From Polaribacter filamentus (GTDB lineage Bacteria > Bacteroidota > Bacteroidia > Flavobacteriales > Flavobacteriaceae), in NCBI RefSeq assembly GCF_002943715.1, contig NZ_MQUA01000014.1, positions 434,001-498,000 on the forward strand: a DNA stretch of 64,000 bases, written 5' to 3'. The notes below the pieces were generated by a model. That model ran no database searches. It saw only the letters and a program-made list of their open reading frames with translations, and was not told the origin of the DNA. Positions within the stretch are counted from its first letter, which is position 1. Each line of letters begins with the position of its first letter. A program made the translations under genes and the position numbers. Shown here in pieces: positions 1 to 12,131 of this stretch.

Positions 1-311
1 CACTGGTGCAAAATCATCAATCAGTTGGTTTCATTATAATTCCATCTTTTACCAACTGATTTCTTCCTTTTCCTGAATTGTTGTTCAACAATGGGTGTGA
101 ACTTAAATACGCACCATTGAATAGTAGCATGATCCATTTTTACGGCTCTTATAGATAGAAGTTCTTCTACGTTTTTATAGCTAAGACTAAATCTTAACTT
201 AAAATACACTGCTTGTACTATAATTGATTTAGGGAAGCAGTGACCTTTGAAAATCTTTTTGGAGTATATATATAAGATTTAAGTTTTGCTTAACTTAGAT
301 GCGGCAGAACC
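1..311 (-). pseudogene. IS6-family insertion sequence remnant (transposase N-terminus)
   Basis: The minus strand encodes the start of an IS6-family (IS26-like) DDE transposase: a FKGHCFPKSIIVQAVYFKLR stretch, then SLSYKNVEELL, then VKMDHATIQWCVFKFTP and FRKRKKSVGKRW. These are the family's N-terminal helix-turn-helix and the lead-in to the catalytic domain. The frame stops at about position 21, just where the first catalytic Asp region (MDETY in the family) should follow, and no valid start is present upstream. A GGTTCTGCCGC terminal-repeat-like end lies at 301-311 on the minus strand. The element is therefore a truncated, dead copy, possibly continuing beyond the left edge. Confidence 0.75.
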
Positions 312-351
312 TTAATATTTGCATTTATAAAATCTTTTTTAATTGATACCG

Positions 352-1455
352 TCACGTTTTCTCTCCGCTAATTTTAGAATTTCTAAAATCTTTCCAATAT
401 TCTGTTGGTGTACATCCTTTATTTTTTTTAAAAGCTCTATAAAATGTTTGATGTGAATTAAATCCAGATTCAACGGATAATGATTTTAAATTTTTCTTAA
501 TTAGATAGTTGCTATTAATAAGCTGAATAGATCTATCTATTCTGTATGAGTTTACAAAATCATTAAAATTTAATTGAGAGTTCGCAAAGATTGCTTTTTG
601 CACCTTTTTTTTATTAGTGCCAATACGGTCCACAACTTCTTCAATTGTGATTCTCTTTTTTAAATATGCTTTTTCATTTTTAAATAAATTTTCGACCCTA
701 GAAAAAGTGTCTACATGAATTTTTTCTTCAATAATATTGATTTTTTTAATAAGTGGTAAGTATTTTAAAATAAAGGGATTGGATAAGAAGAAAATAACAG
801 ACACCATTGCATTAATTCGAATAATTAATGCAATAGTGTTGTCAAAAACAGGATTTGTAATATTGAAGTAATAGCAATTTGTAATTAATATTGTTTCAAC
901 TAAAATAAAGAGATAACCATAAATCCAAATTTCATATAGTCGTTTTTTTTTAATTGTATTAGAAAAATGGATATGCTTAAAGCATAGTCTAAAAAGGTAT
1001 ACAAATATAGGAATAACCCCTATAGACTTTATAAGTATTTTATCACTAAAGAATATCGGGTTGTCTATTTTAAGTAATAAGATATCTGATTTCACAGTAT
1101 TATAGTTTAATATATAAATCCCATAATAATTTAAAATCATGATTAGCATATATAATACTATTGGAATGCAAAAAAGAAGAGATATTTTTGTTTTATGTCC
1201 CTTTATGGCAGATTCTACATGCAGTGTTAGATAAATAAATGACCCAATATGTAAAATATGGATCAAGTCGAAAAAGCTTGTTCCAATATCATACGATTTT
1301 ATTCCTTTGTATATTAAAGAGGATACTAGTAATAAAAAGGTGTGAATGATTATATAATCTAAATGGAATTTATTTTGGTAGTTCCGTTTAATCAATAAAA
1401 AGCAAATTAAGATAGTGAGTATTCCTATAGTAACATGTATAGTTTGATTTCCCAT
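352..1455 (-). CDS. Membrane-anchored AraC-family transcriptional regulator
   Basis: This is a 367-residue protein. The first ~235 residues hold about seven hydrophobic segments and the last ~120 form an AraC-type double helix-turn-helix. The C-terminal signature is visible: RITIEEVVDRIGTNKKKVQK for the first HTH, then SLSVESGFNSHQTFYRAFKK and TPTEYW for the second. This architecture is common in flavobacteria, where the membrane half is thought to sense a signal. It is divergent from the exported protein starting at 1623, so regulation of that gene or of itself is the simplest guess. The ligand is unknown. The start at 1455 is the first ATG and leads directly into a membrane helix. Confidence 0.85.
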   Translation of the reverse strand: MGNQTIHVTIGILTILICFLLIKRNYQNKFHLDYIIIHTFLLLVSSLIYKGIKSYDIGTSFFDLIHILHIGSFIYLTLHVESAIKGHKTKISLLFCIPIVLYMLIMILNYYGIYILNYNTVKSDILLLKIDNPIFFSDKILIKSIGVIPIFVYLFRLCFKHIHFSNTIKKKRLYEIWIYGYLFILVETILITNCYYFNITNPVFDNTIALIIRINAMVSVIFFLSNPFILKYLPLIKKINIIEEKIHVDTFSRVENLFKNEKAYLKKRITIEEVVDRIGTNKKKVQKAIFANSQLNFNDFVNSYRIDRSIQLINSNYLIKKNLKSLSVESGFNSHQTFYRAFKKNKGCTPTEYWKDFRNSKISGEKT

Positions 1456-1509
1456 TTTATATTTTTACTCAAATATAGTTTTTTTATTTGTTCTCATTAT
1501 TTTTTATTT

Positions 1510-1550
1510 GGACTTATTAGTTTTTTTTGGACTTAATTAGTTTTTTTTGG
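1510..1550. promoter_or_regulatory. Tandem direct repeat between divergent genes, candidate operator
   Basis: Two head-to-tail copies of GGACTTA(A)TTAGTTTTTTTT start at about 1510 and 1529, in the 167-bp gap between the AraC-type gene and the exported protein gene. AraC-family dimers usually bind direct repeats spaced about two helical turns apart, and this spacing is 19 bp. The assignment to this AraC protein is inference from position and spacing only. Confidence 0.4.
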
Positions 1551-1622
1551 GTTAACTTAACTCTTTCGAAACATATATTTAGTTGTTTTGTTTTTATTTT
1601 TGAAAATTAATTAGAATTTTTT

Positions 1623-2693
1623 GTGAATAAAACTATCTATTTAATGTTTTGCATGTTACTTACTAATGTTACATGGTCTCACGATCTGTATGTAGGTTCT
1701 GGAGCAGCAATAACAACGTTACCTGGTAGTGTTTTATTTGCAGGAAGCAATGCCTCTGTCAATTCAGTAGCAAGCTTAACCACAACTTCAGATGCTACTG
1801 CAAGTGGCTCTAGCTTTATTGGTTTAGCTGATACTTTAAGTCCATGGACTCGTTCGGGACATTTATCTTTGGGAGGGACTTTTAATTTTGTTTTTGGAAA
1901 GAGCTTGAAAAAAAGCAATTTAAATATTATTGAGAATACAACTTATAAGATAGAATACCATAAAAATAAAATGAATCAAATTCACTCGTTTCATCACACT
2001 TTAAGCATATCAAAACATGGTAAAGATCAATTTCAGATAGATAATGACAACCTACTTTATGCTTATAGACTTGAAATTGATCATACTAAAAAATATCATT
2101 TTGGGTTTTTATTAGATCTTCGCACACAATCTGCTCCTGGCACTTCAACTGGAAGCATTGATGATAAATCTCGTATCTCCAATTTTTTTTCACCAGCTAT
2201 TATAACTGAAGGGGTAACATATGGATATAATAATGATAAGGGCATACATGTCACATACTCCCCATTATCAGGCAAACATACGCTAGTGCTAGATAAGAAT
2301 GTAGATCCGACCTATTATGGATTAGATGAAGGAAAAAGAGTACAACATGAAATGGGAACTTTTTTAGCTTTGGGGATACACGGTTTACAAATTATAAAGA
2401 ATTTCACCCTTTCAAGTGAAGTATTATTTTTCTCTAATTATCTTAATGATTTTGGTGCAATTGATTTTTCCTCTAACAATACGATAAATATAGATCTTAA
2501 TAAATGGATCTCTCTTAAATATATCTTGGTAATGAATTATGATAATGATCATAATGTACCTGTTTCGCAAGATTTAGTTACAAATTATACCGGTACTACT
2601 TTAGTTTATACTCAGAGTAAGGTTAAATTTTCAAATATTTTATTTTTATCGCTTAACATTAATTATAATTTAAAAAAAAGAAGTAATAAATAA
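1623..2693 (+). CDS. Exported protein of unknown function, possible outer-membrane beta-barrel
   Basis: This is a 356-residue protein with an N-terminal signal peptide (hydrophobic MFCMLLTNVTWS, likely cleaved after WS). I do not recognise the family. The first mature part is rich in Ser, Thr, Ala and Gly. The rest alternates polar and aromatic residues in short strands (for example YAYRLEIDHTKKYHFGFLL), and the C-terminus is SLNINYNLKK, which would fit an outer-membrane beta-barrel. The start is GTG at 1623; an ATG at 1644 would cut the signal peptide short, so GTG is preferred. It is divergent from the AraC-type regulator and followed by the three tandem DUF1566-like genes. Confidence 0.6.
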   Translation: MNKTIYLMFCMLLTNVTWSHDLYVGSGAAITTLPGSVLFAGSNASVNSVASLTTTSDATASGSSFIGLADTLSPWTRSGHLSLGGTFNFVFGKSLKKSNLNIIENTTYKIEYHKNKMNQIHSFHHTLSISKHGKDQFQIDNDNLLYAYRLEIDHTKKYHFGFLLDLRTQSAPGTSTGSIDDKSRISNFFSPAIITEGVTYGYNNDKGIHVTYSPLSGKHTLVLDKNVDPTYYGLDEGKRVQHEMGTFLALGIHGLQIIKNFTLSSEVLFFSNYLNDFGAIDFSSNNTINIDLNKWISLKYILVMNYDNDHNVPVSQDLVTNYTGTTLVYTQSKVKFSNILFLSLNINYNLKKRSNK

Positions 2694-2747
2694 AAAAGGG
2701 TTTCACAAAAATTAAGAATATTCTAAAATTAAAATAAATAAATAAAT

Positions 2748-3134
2748 ATGAAACAATTATTACTAATTCCAATGTTATTTTTCTGTTATCTGGGGATGGG
2801 GCAATCTAGTATAATAGGAACACCTATTACAATAGGAAATCTTTTAGTTGCTCAAAAGGATTTTCCTACAACTTTGACTTGGTATAAGGCCACAGATGCA
2901 TGTACTGCACTTGGCGATGGTTGGAGACTACCAACTGCAGAAGAATTGAATACGATATATAAAAACCAGACTATAATTGGTGGTTTTAATTATCCGGGTA
3001 GTGGTAGTTATTGGAGTTCTACGGTGGGCAAGAAGGACAGTCCGTGGCAACAGAATTTTGAGAATGGTGTTCAGACCACCAACTACTATAAGTTCTACGC
3101 ATTTTTTGTTCGTGCCGTTAGGGATAAAGATTAA
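2748..3134 (+). CDS. Small secreted DUF1566/Lcl-type protein, tandem copy 1
   Basis: This is a 128-residue protein with signal peptide MKQLLLIPMLFFCYLGMGQ followed by a single small domain. The motifs ALGDGWRLPTAEELNTIY, SGSYWSST and FVRAVRDKD are characteristic of the DUF1566/Lcl C-terminal domain, a C-type-lectin-like fold often found in secreted Bacteroidota proteins. It is nearly identical to copy 3 at 3788; the few differences are mostly silent. The upstream box TTCTAAAATTAAAATAAATA is repeated before each copy, so each probably has its own promoter. Function is unknown; ligand binding or surface display is possible. Confidence 0.75.
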   Translation: MKQLLLIPMLFFCYLGMGQSSIIGTPITIGNLLVAQKDFPTTLTWYKATDACTALGDGWRLPTAEELNTIYKNQTIIGGFNYPGSGSYWSSTVGKKDSPWQQNFENGVQTTNYYKFYAFFVRAVRDKD

Positions 3135-3267
3135 AAGTCCCTTCAAGAATGGGTGTGCTTTTTTAAAAAAAAACTAGTTCCTCAGCGATACGGAATAATA
3201 GATCAAATGATATAAAAGGTGTTCATAAGAATGTAGAATGTTCTAAAATTAAAATAAATAAATAAAT

Positions 3268-3660
3268 ATGAAACAATTATTACTAATTCCAATGTTATTT
3301 GTCTGTTATCTAGGGATGGGGCAAGAAGCACCTGAAGACATCGACATAATAGGTACACCTTTTACAATAGGTTCAATTGAAGTTGCTCAACTCGATTTTG
3401 AAAATGAGATTAATTGGTTCGATTCGGGACGCGCATGTGCTGCACTTGGCGATGGTTGGAGACTACCAACTGTAGATGAATTGAACGTTTTATATACCAA
3501 CCGGGAAATAATTGGCTGTAAAAGAACTGTGTATTGGAGTAGTACGAGGCAAGGGAAACACAAACCAGCGGCTACTCGTGATTTCACCGCAAATGGACAA
3601 GTGCTTCAGCAGAACACTAACTTAAGCTTCGGGGTTCGTGCCGTTAGGGATAAAGATTAA
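3268..3660 (+). CDS. Small secreted DUF1566/Lcl-type protein, tandem copy 2 (diverged interior)
   Basis: This is a 130-residue protein. The signal peptide, the ALGDGWRLPT core and the GVRAVRDKD tail match copies 1 and 3 almost exactly. The segment after the signal (EAPEDIDIIGTPFTIGSIEV) and the loop-bearing C-terminal half (around VYWSSTRQGKHKPAATRDF) are very different. The gene and flanks sit on the same 520-bp period as the other two copies. Constant ends around a changed middle suggest gene conversion or cassette-like shuffling of a binding domain, which is inference. Confidence 0.75.
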   Translation: MKQLLLIPMLFVCYLGMGQEAPEDIDIIGTPFTIGSIEVAQLDFENEINWFDSGRACAALGDGWRLPTVDELNVLYTNREIIGCKRTVYWSSTRQGKHKPAATRDFTANGQVLQQNTNLSFGVRAVRDKD

Positions 3661-3787
3661 AAGTCCCTTCAAGAATGGGCGTGCTTTTTTCAAAAGACTA
3701 GTTCCTCAACGATACGGAATAATAGATCAAATGATATAAAAGGCGTTCATAAAAATGTAGAATGTTCTAAAATTAAAATAAATAAAT

Positions 3788-4174
3788 ATGAAACAATTAT
3801 TACTAATTCCAATGTTATTTGTCTGTTATCTGGGGATGGGGCAATCTAATATAATAGGAACACCTATTACAATAGGGAATCTTTTAGTTGCTCAAAAGGA
3901 TTTTCCTACAACTTTGACTTGGTATAAGGCCACAGATGCATGCACTGCACTTGGCGATGGTTGGAGGCTACCAACTGCAGAAGAATTGAATACGATATAT
4001 AAAAACCAGACTATAATTGGTGGTTTTAATTATCCGGGTAGTGGTAGTTATTGGAGTTCTACGGTGGGCAAGAAGGACAGCCCGTGGCAACAGAATTTTG
4101 AGAATGGTGTTCAGACCACCAACTACTATAAGTTCTACGCATTTTTTGTTCGTGCCGTTAGGGATAAAGATTAA
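3788..4174 (+). CDS. Small secreted DUF1566/Lcl-type protein, tandem copy 3
   Basis: This is a 128-residue protein with the same signal peptide and DUF1566/Lcl domain as copy 1; it differs at about two residues (for example Q-S-N-I versus Q-S-S-I after the signal). The downstream 75 bp still match those after copies 1 and 2. The match then breaks off near 4250, where a fragment resembling the interior of the AraC gene begins. The high identity with copy 1 suggests recent duplication or conversion. Confidence 0.75.
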   Translation: MKQLLLIPMLFVCYLGMGQSNIIGTPITIGNLLVAQKDFPTTLTWYKATDACTALGDGWRLPTAEELNTIYKNQTIIGGFNYPGSGSYWSSTVGKKDSPWQQNFENGVQTTNYYKFYAFFVRAVRDKD

Positions 4175-4250
4175 AAGTCTCTTCGATAATGGGTGTGCTT
4201 TTTTAAAAAGACTAGTTCCTCAACGATATGGAATAATAGGTCAAATGATA

Positions 4251-4285
4251 TAAAGGGATTGGATAAAAAGAAAATAACATACCTC
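4251..4285. repeat. Short copy of AraC-gene interior
   Basis: The stretch TAAAGGGATTGGATAA followed by AAGAAAATAACA at 4251-4285 closely matches 771-805, which lies inside the AraC-family gene. It begins exactly where the tandem-repeat trailer stops, so it probably marks a recombination breakpoint. Confidence 0.5.
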
Positions 4286-4481
4286 AAATGGAATAAATTT
4301 GTTTGATATAGCACTTTTTAAAACTACTTACACTTTTGTTTAAAAGAAATACCGTGTAATGTGTGTGAAATATGATAAATTTGTATCAAAAGCACAGTAT
4401 TTTGCTCTTTACATTTTGATAATGTCTTAAAAAATTTGACTTTTGTTAAGTTAATCAAAAAATACAAAAGACATATTTCAA

Positions 4482-7400
4482 ATGAAATTAAAACAGACTC
4501 TTCTTCTTGTTGCAATTTTAACGTGTAGCCTGCTAACAGCTCAAAAAACAGCTCAAAATAGTTATTGGACAAAAGATAATACAAGTTTATCCAAACAAGT
4601 ACTTGATAAAAAGAATATTAAAGAAAATAGCTATGCTGTTTATCAACTCGATGAACAAGCGTTTAAAAATAATTTAAATGCTGGCAGCAAAACAAGTGTA
4701 GTTTATTTTCCAAATCAAGAAGGTGTACTTATAAAGTTTCAGGTTCAAGAAAAGTCAAATATGGCTCCTGCTTTAGCAGCTAAATATGCTTCTATAAAAT
4801 CATTTAGAGGTTTTGCTGTGTCAAATAAAAGCCTAATCATTTCCTTTACAATGTCTAATAATGGTTTGTCAGCCTTAATGATGAGCCATAGCAATGAAGG
4901 AGCTGTATCCGTTATAAAACTTTCAGGAAATCAGTATATTAGTTTTAACTCTGTAGCATCTAAAAATAAAATAGAAGAGTTTAATTGTTCTTCAGAATTA
5001 AGCCAATTAAAAAAGTCAACAAAGTCGCTTACTTCAAAAAATAGTAATGCTAAAACAGCCAAAAATAACGCATCAGATTTACGCACTTTACGACTGGCTG
5101 TAGTCGCTCCAGGAGAATATACAGAACTTGTTGGAGGTACTGTTGAAGCCGCCTTGATAGCAATTAACAATACCGTTAATGCTGCTAATAGTGTTCTTGA
5201 AGAAGACCTAGGTATCGTTTTCCAGCTTATTGCTGATAATGATCAGCTCATCTTTATAGATAAAACGAATGATCCTTATGACATTGAGGAACAGGGAGTT
5301 AGTACTAGAAGCATCTATTTAAATAAAACCACCCAAGAAGTCATCGATGCAAGAATACCTTTTGATGCTTATGATTTGGGTCATTTATTCATTGCCCGCG
5401 ATGAAGACGGTGATAGTGCTTATGGTATTGGTAATGCTTATGGCATTGGTAATGTTGGTACCCCAGAAAAAGGCTCGGCTTGGAACTATTGGTCGCAACC
5501 TGATGTAGCCAGTAATCCTGGCTTTGTCAAATTATTTTTACATGAAGCAGGTCATAATTTAGGGGCTACTCATACGTTTTCCTTTGAACCAGATTATACT
5601 TTTAGTCAGGTAGAACCTTCTGCAGGGAGAACTATAATGAGTTATGGTCCAGATCATTTTTATTATCATTTTTATTCCATCAATCAAATACTAAATCATT
5701 TTTATTTAAATCCTTGGGATGTTTCATTAGGAAGTGTAATTGCGTATACCAACCAAATTTCTATTTCAGACTTAACGGAGACTTACTATATCCCAAAAGG
5801 CACTCCATTTTATCTGGAAGTTCCCGAAACTGGTGCAGATCCATCGTACAATTACAACTGGGAACAGTTAGATTATGGATTAACTAACAATATGAGTTTT
5901 TGGGGCCACAAATGGTCTCTGGCCCACTGTTTAGTTCTACCGTACCGTCAAACAATAGAATACGATATTTTCCTTCATTGCAAACCATTCTTGATGGTGA
6001 GTTAACAAATAATTTTGATAGTTATATTGGGTACAATCAAGATGCTCAAAAAATTGGTTTTTATGAGACTCTACCTTTAATCCCTAGAACCTTAAGTTTT
6101 GGATTAACGGTTCGTGATCCCAATTTTACAAAAGGGGTATATTTAGATAGTACCAGTGTTGTAGTTGTAAAAAATACACAGCCTTTTAAAATCACCTCCA
6201 ATCTAGCGGCGCAAAATGTAACAGCTGGTGAGATAACGACGGTAACCTGGGGGGTGGGTAATACCAATTTAGCGCCTATTAATGCTCAATTTGTAGACAT
6301 TCTATTATCTACAGATGGAGGCTTAACGTTTCCTATAACCCTAGCAAAAAATGTACTTAATGATGGTTCAGAAACAGTGGGTTTCCCAAATATTAATACT
6401 ACAGACGCCCGCATAAAAATACACCCTGTAAACAAAATTTTCTTTGCAATCAACGAAGGGTCATTTAGCATAATACCCTCAGATATCGTATTATTTTTTG
6501 AAAACTTAAATTTAGAACTCAATAATTGTGATTTAACTCCGCAAAGTTTTAGCACAGCATTCCAATACCAAACCGCTGCTGGATTTTCAGAAACCAGCGC
6601 ATTAAGCATTGCAGGTTTACCTGCAGGGTTAACCGCAACCTTAAGTCAAAACAGTGTGTCTGCATCTGATACAGATATTGATATTGATTTTCAAGCAGAT
6701 GCAACATTAACTGCAGGCACATACGCTATAGATATTATTGCCACAGCAGCTTCTAAAACGGTAACAAAACAAATACAAGTTATTATTTTAAACAGTAATA
6801 CTGCTATTACCACACTCGTTACCCCTGCAGACACTTCACAGAATGTGTCGTTAAACCCTATATTAACTTGGGTGGCCAATACCAATGCAACAAAGTACCG
6901 AGTGCAAGTCTCTAAAGACGTTTCATTTGCAACAACACTCATAGATACTTATACTTTTAATACTAATTATACACCTATCAATTTAGATGCAAACACCACC
7001 TATTACTGGCGCGTGTCTGGTGTAAATACTTGTTCAGAAAACACGTTTAGTGCGGCTTTTAGTTTTACTACTGTACAAGCTTATGAACAAGAATTTTCTT
7101 TAATTTCGCATTTAAACCAAATAGAAATTCCTAATGGATCATCAAGCTATTTCATTACGATAGAAGATGACGTACCCCTTTTAGATGTTAATGTATTCAC
7201 CTCTTTTACAGGTACCCAAAATGGTGGTTTAACTTTAAAATTGAAAGGTCCAGATGGCACCGAAATAAATCTATCAAACGGCTTAGCTTCAGATAATAAT
7301 ACAGAGGAGCTAAATGCTTTAGCCGATGATGAAACCGATGAGGTTCCTTTAGTTTCCGCTGATATTATAAACATTTCTTATTTACCAGAACAAGCATTAT

Positions 7401-9949
7401 CAGTCTTTAATAGTAAAAGCATCAAAGGAGATTGGGTCTTGACTGTTACCAATGCAACTAATGCTCAAGGTATTTATATAAAAGATTTTGGTTTAAAAAT
7501 AAAAGCAAGTAATAATTATTATGTACCCTTGGCTATTTCTGAAACAAAAACGGTTTTTGGTGCGGAAAATAGGTCAATTAATTTATTAGCAACCAATCAA
7601 AACAAGGAGGCTATCTCTGGGTTTAGTGTTAAAATAACACGCTTGCCAGAGCATGGTAATTTATTAAATAGTGTAGATAATGCTATTTTAATGCTTAATG
7701 AAGTCATTAGCGATACTACCATTATTTATCAAAGCACTGAATCTGAAGACTTCTTAGGGGTAGATTATTTTTATTTTAGTGTAAATGATCAAACAAATGA
7801 CAGTAGACCAGCAATTATTGTGGTTAATAATATAGCGGGATACAAAACTCCAAAAGCTTTACCAGCTTATGCTGCAACCCCAGTTAATACAGAATTAGAA
7901 GTAGGTTTGGACATTGTATATTTTTATTTAAGTGATATTGCAACTATTAATCTAACTCCACCAACAAACGGGACAGCATCCTATGTGAACGGAAAGGTCT
8001 TATACACACCCAATCAAGGATACATTGGTTTAGATACTTTTTCTTATTCTGCAGATGATGGACGCTCTGAAACTACAAATTCGATAAATGTAAAAGTTTT
8101 TGCAGCTTATAAAACGGATACGAAACCAGGTTTTATGCTAGAAGGAGTTATGCATGGACACCCTGTTGCTCAAAGTATAGCTATTAGTGGAAATGGAAGC
8201 ATTGTAGCTACTTCTTCTGGTCTGGACCCTTCCATTAATCCTTTAGTTTTTGAAGGGCATGTTATCGTTTATAAACGGGACTCACAAACGGGTATTTACA
8301 GGCAATTAGGTAATCAAATATTTGGTGATAATGCCTTGGATCAATTTGGGGGCTACATTGCGCTTAGTGATGATGGTAAAATACTTGCAGTAGCAACTAA
8401 TAAAGTAACCGGATATAGTCAAGGTAATATTGATTACCTTAGAACTTACCAATATAATGAAACATCAAATACTTGGGAGCAAATAGGCCAAACTTTGACC
8501 TTTGAAGGTGGTGGCTCACTCGTTGATTTAAAATTGGATTTGAATGCCGATGGTTCTATATTAGCGATTAGTAACCCTAGAATAGGATTCACCGATTTTG
8601 GTCAGGGTGTTGCGGAAGTGCATCAATTTGACCAGAATAATAATCAATGGAATTTATTAGGGGATAAATTTGAGGGAGAATTAACATACGGGCTTTTAGG
8701 ATCTTCTATATCCCTAAATGCAGTTGGAGATGTTATAGCAATTTCTGAACTACTTGAAAATAGTCGTTATAATAAGCCTGGATATGTTAAAATTTTTAAA
8801 TATAATGGCATTTCTTGGATTCAAAAAGGAAAATCAATACGTGGTAAAGAAACTATGGATAGATTTGGAAAGTCAATTTCTATAAACAATGCTGGAAACG
8901 TAATCGCTATTGGTGCAGACTACGAGTTAGAAACAGTGCAACAACCAGGTATAGCTGGCTATGTCTCTGTATATTCATTTAATGAAAGCAAAAATGACTG
9001 GGAGTTAAAAGGACAAACATTAGATGGTAGATTAGAAAGTGATTATGTGAACTTAATGTTCGGTCATTCAGTATCTATTGATGGTTCTGGTGATATTCTT
9101 AGTGTTGGCGCTCCAACACGGGATTCCAATGGAATTAATAATTTAGAAACTTTTACACTTGTTTATAAATATAATAAACAAAATGACTTATGGTCAAGAA
9201 TCAACCTAACAAACAATAGCGGTAAAATCGGCTCTGCAGCTTATCCTAAAGCTGGTAGTTCAGTAGCCTTAAGTTCAGACGGGACAGTTCTGTGGAATGG
9301 TTTCAAACCCCTGTCCGATAAAAGAGAATCTGCAGTAATGGCGTATAAATTAATTAGTGATTTTGAAGTAGAAATTGAAGATGTTAATTTTGCTCCTAAA
9401 CCAAAAGATATTTTGATAAGAGAAGCTTTTCAAGAAGTTTCTGAAAGTTTAAACTTGTACGGTAATGATCCTGAGAATGTTCAGATTACCTATTTTATTT
9501 CAAAAGCACCAAATAATGGAAGTTTGAAAACTATGGAGGGAAAGGAAATAATAACGGGTGAGTTGATCCCTGATTTTAGTAGAGTTCTCTATACAAGTGA
9601 TGCAGATGCTACAAGTGATTATTTTGAATATCAAGTATTCGATGGAGAAAAATATGGACTTGGTCTTGTTTGGATAGATCCTATTTCTGAATCAACACTT
9701 TCTAATAATGAATTTGAATTAGCAAATAGCATTCTGTTTTATCCAAATCCAACTAAAGGTGTCCTAAATATACAAGGTGATGTTTCTAAATTAAAATCTA
9801 TAGAAGTGTATTCTATACTTGGAAAACGTCTACTAGAGGTTAAAGAAAACCTGAATGAAATTAATATTTCAAATCTGCAATCTGGTATGTATTTATTAAG
9901 AGTAAATACAGACGAAGCTTCTGTAACTTATAAAATTGTTAAGGAGTAA
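4482..9949 (+). pseudogene. Large secreted reprolysin-like metalloprotease with T9SS sorting tail (one frameshift)
   Basis: Two overlapping frames (4482-6005 and about 5900-9949) together make one protein of about 1,820 residues. The first has a signal peptide (LLLVAILTCSLLTAQ), a propeptide, and a zinc-metalloprotease domain with HEAGHNLGATH and a Met-turn-like TIMSYG, as in reprolysin-like M12 peptidases. The second has an fn3-like region, a proprotein-convertase P-like domain (EIPNGSSSYFITIEDDV), an Ig/cadherin-like DTFSYSADDG segment, repeats resembling FG-GAP/beta-propeller units, and a T9SS tail (FYPNPTKGVLNI ... SGMYLLRV). The frames join if one T is added to the T5 run at 5897-5901. 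That could be a real inactivation, slippage or a sequencing indel. It would act outside the cell. Confidence 0.85.
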
Positions 9950-10177
9950 AAAGGGTTCTGTCGCATCTACCAAATATAATTATAAAAGTTTGATTTGAAT
10001 CTTGATGTACGAAGCTAATGATATAAATGATTTATAGGTTTGATTGAAATTTACAAAAATAGATCTCGAGTCTGTGTTAGATTTTTGTGCTACAAAATCC
10101 TATGAATTACTATTAAATGCATGTTTTGTGTTTTAACTAAAAACATTTTCCTTTTTTTAAATTATATTAAAATAAAC

Positions 10178-10208
10178 CTTGTAGAAGTTAAAAACTATCG
10201 TATATTTG
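10178..10208 (+). promoter_or_regulatory. Promoter of the initiator tRNA gene (Bacteroidota type)
   Basis: CTTG at 10178-10181 and TATATTTG at 10201-10208 are separated by 19 bp, matching the Bacteroidota sigma-70 consensus TTTG / N19 / TAnnTTTG. Transcription would begin a few bases before the tRNA at 10219. Confidence 0.7.
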
Positions 10209-10218
10209 CATTCGAAAT

Positions 10219-11885
<1,667 letters not shown>

Positions 11886-11890
11886 TTTAA

Positions 11891-12067
11891 TTAATTCTTC
11901 ACGTTAAAATTGTCATATATTAGTTTTGTAAACTCATAAATAGATGATGATATCTTATAAACTTGCTCATCGTTTAAAGGTTCAATTTGTTCTGGTAAAC
12001 ATTCTTCAATTTCTTTACGAGTAAGAAATAATTGTTCTTGAAGATTGGTTTTTGATTTCCGGCCCAT
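11891..12067 (-). CDS. Small conserved-looking protein upstream of the serine recombinase
   Basis: This is a 58-residue reading frame beginning MGRKSKTNLQEQLFLTRKEI and ending 5 bp before the recombinase start. It is charged and soluble, with no signal peptide or membrane segment. Tight spacing in the same operon suggests a role with the recombinase (for example a directionality or accessory factor), but I do not recognise the family. Confidence 0.55.
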   Translation of the reverse strand: MGRKSKTNLQEQLFLTRKEIEECLPEQIEPLNDEQVYKISSSIYEFTKLIYDNFNVKN

Positions 12068-12131
12068 TCCTGATTTGTTTAAAATCAGGCTGTAAAATCA
12101 GGGACTGACGGAATGATACATAATAATTCAT

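Larger units (their letters stand above)
2748..4250 (+). repeat. Tandem 520-bp gene repeat (three units)
   Basis: The start codons lie at 2748, 3268 and 3788, exactly 520 bp apart. Each unit carries the same promoter-side sequence, coding start, coding end, and a trailer containing AATGGGTGTGC (AATGGGCGTGC in unit 2), CTAGTTCCTCA and GATCAAATGATATAAA. Units 1 and 3 are near identical. Unit 2 keeps the flanks but has a diverged internal coding segment. Confidence 0.85.
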
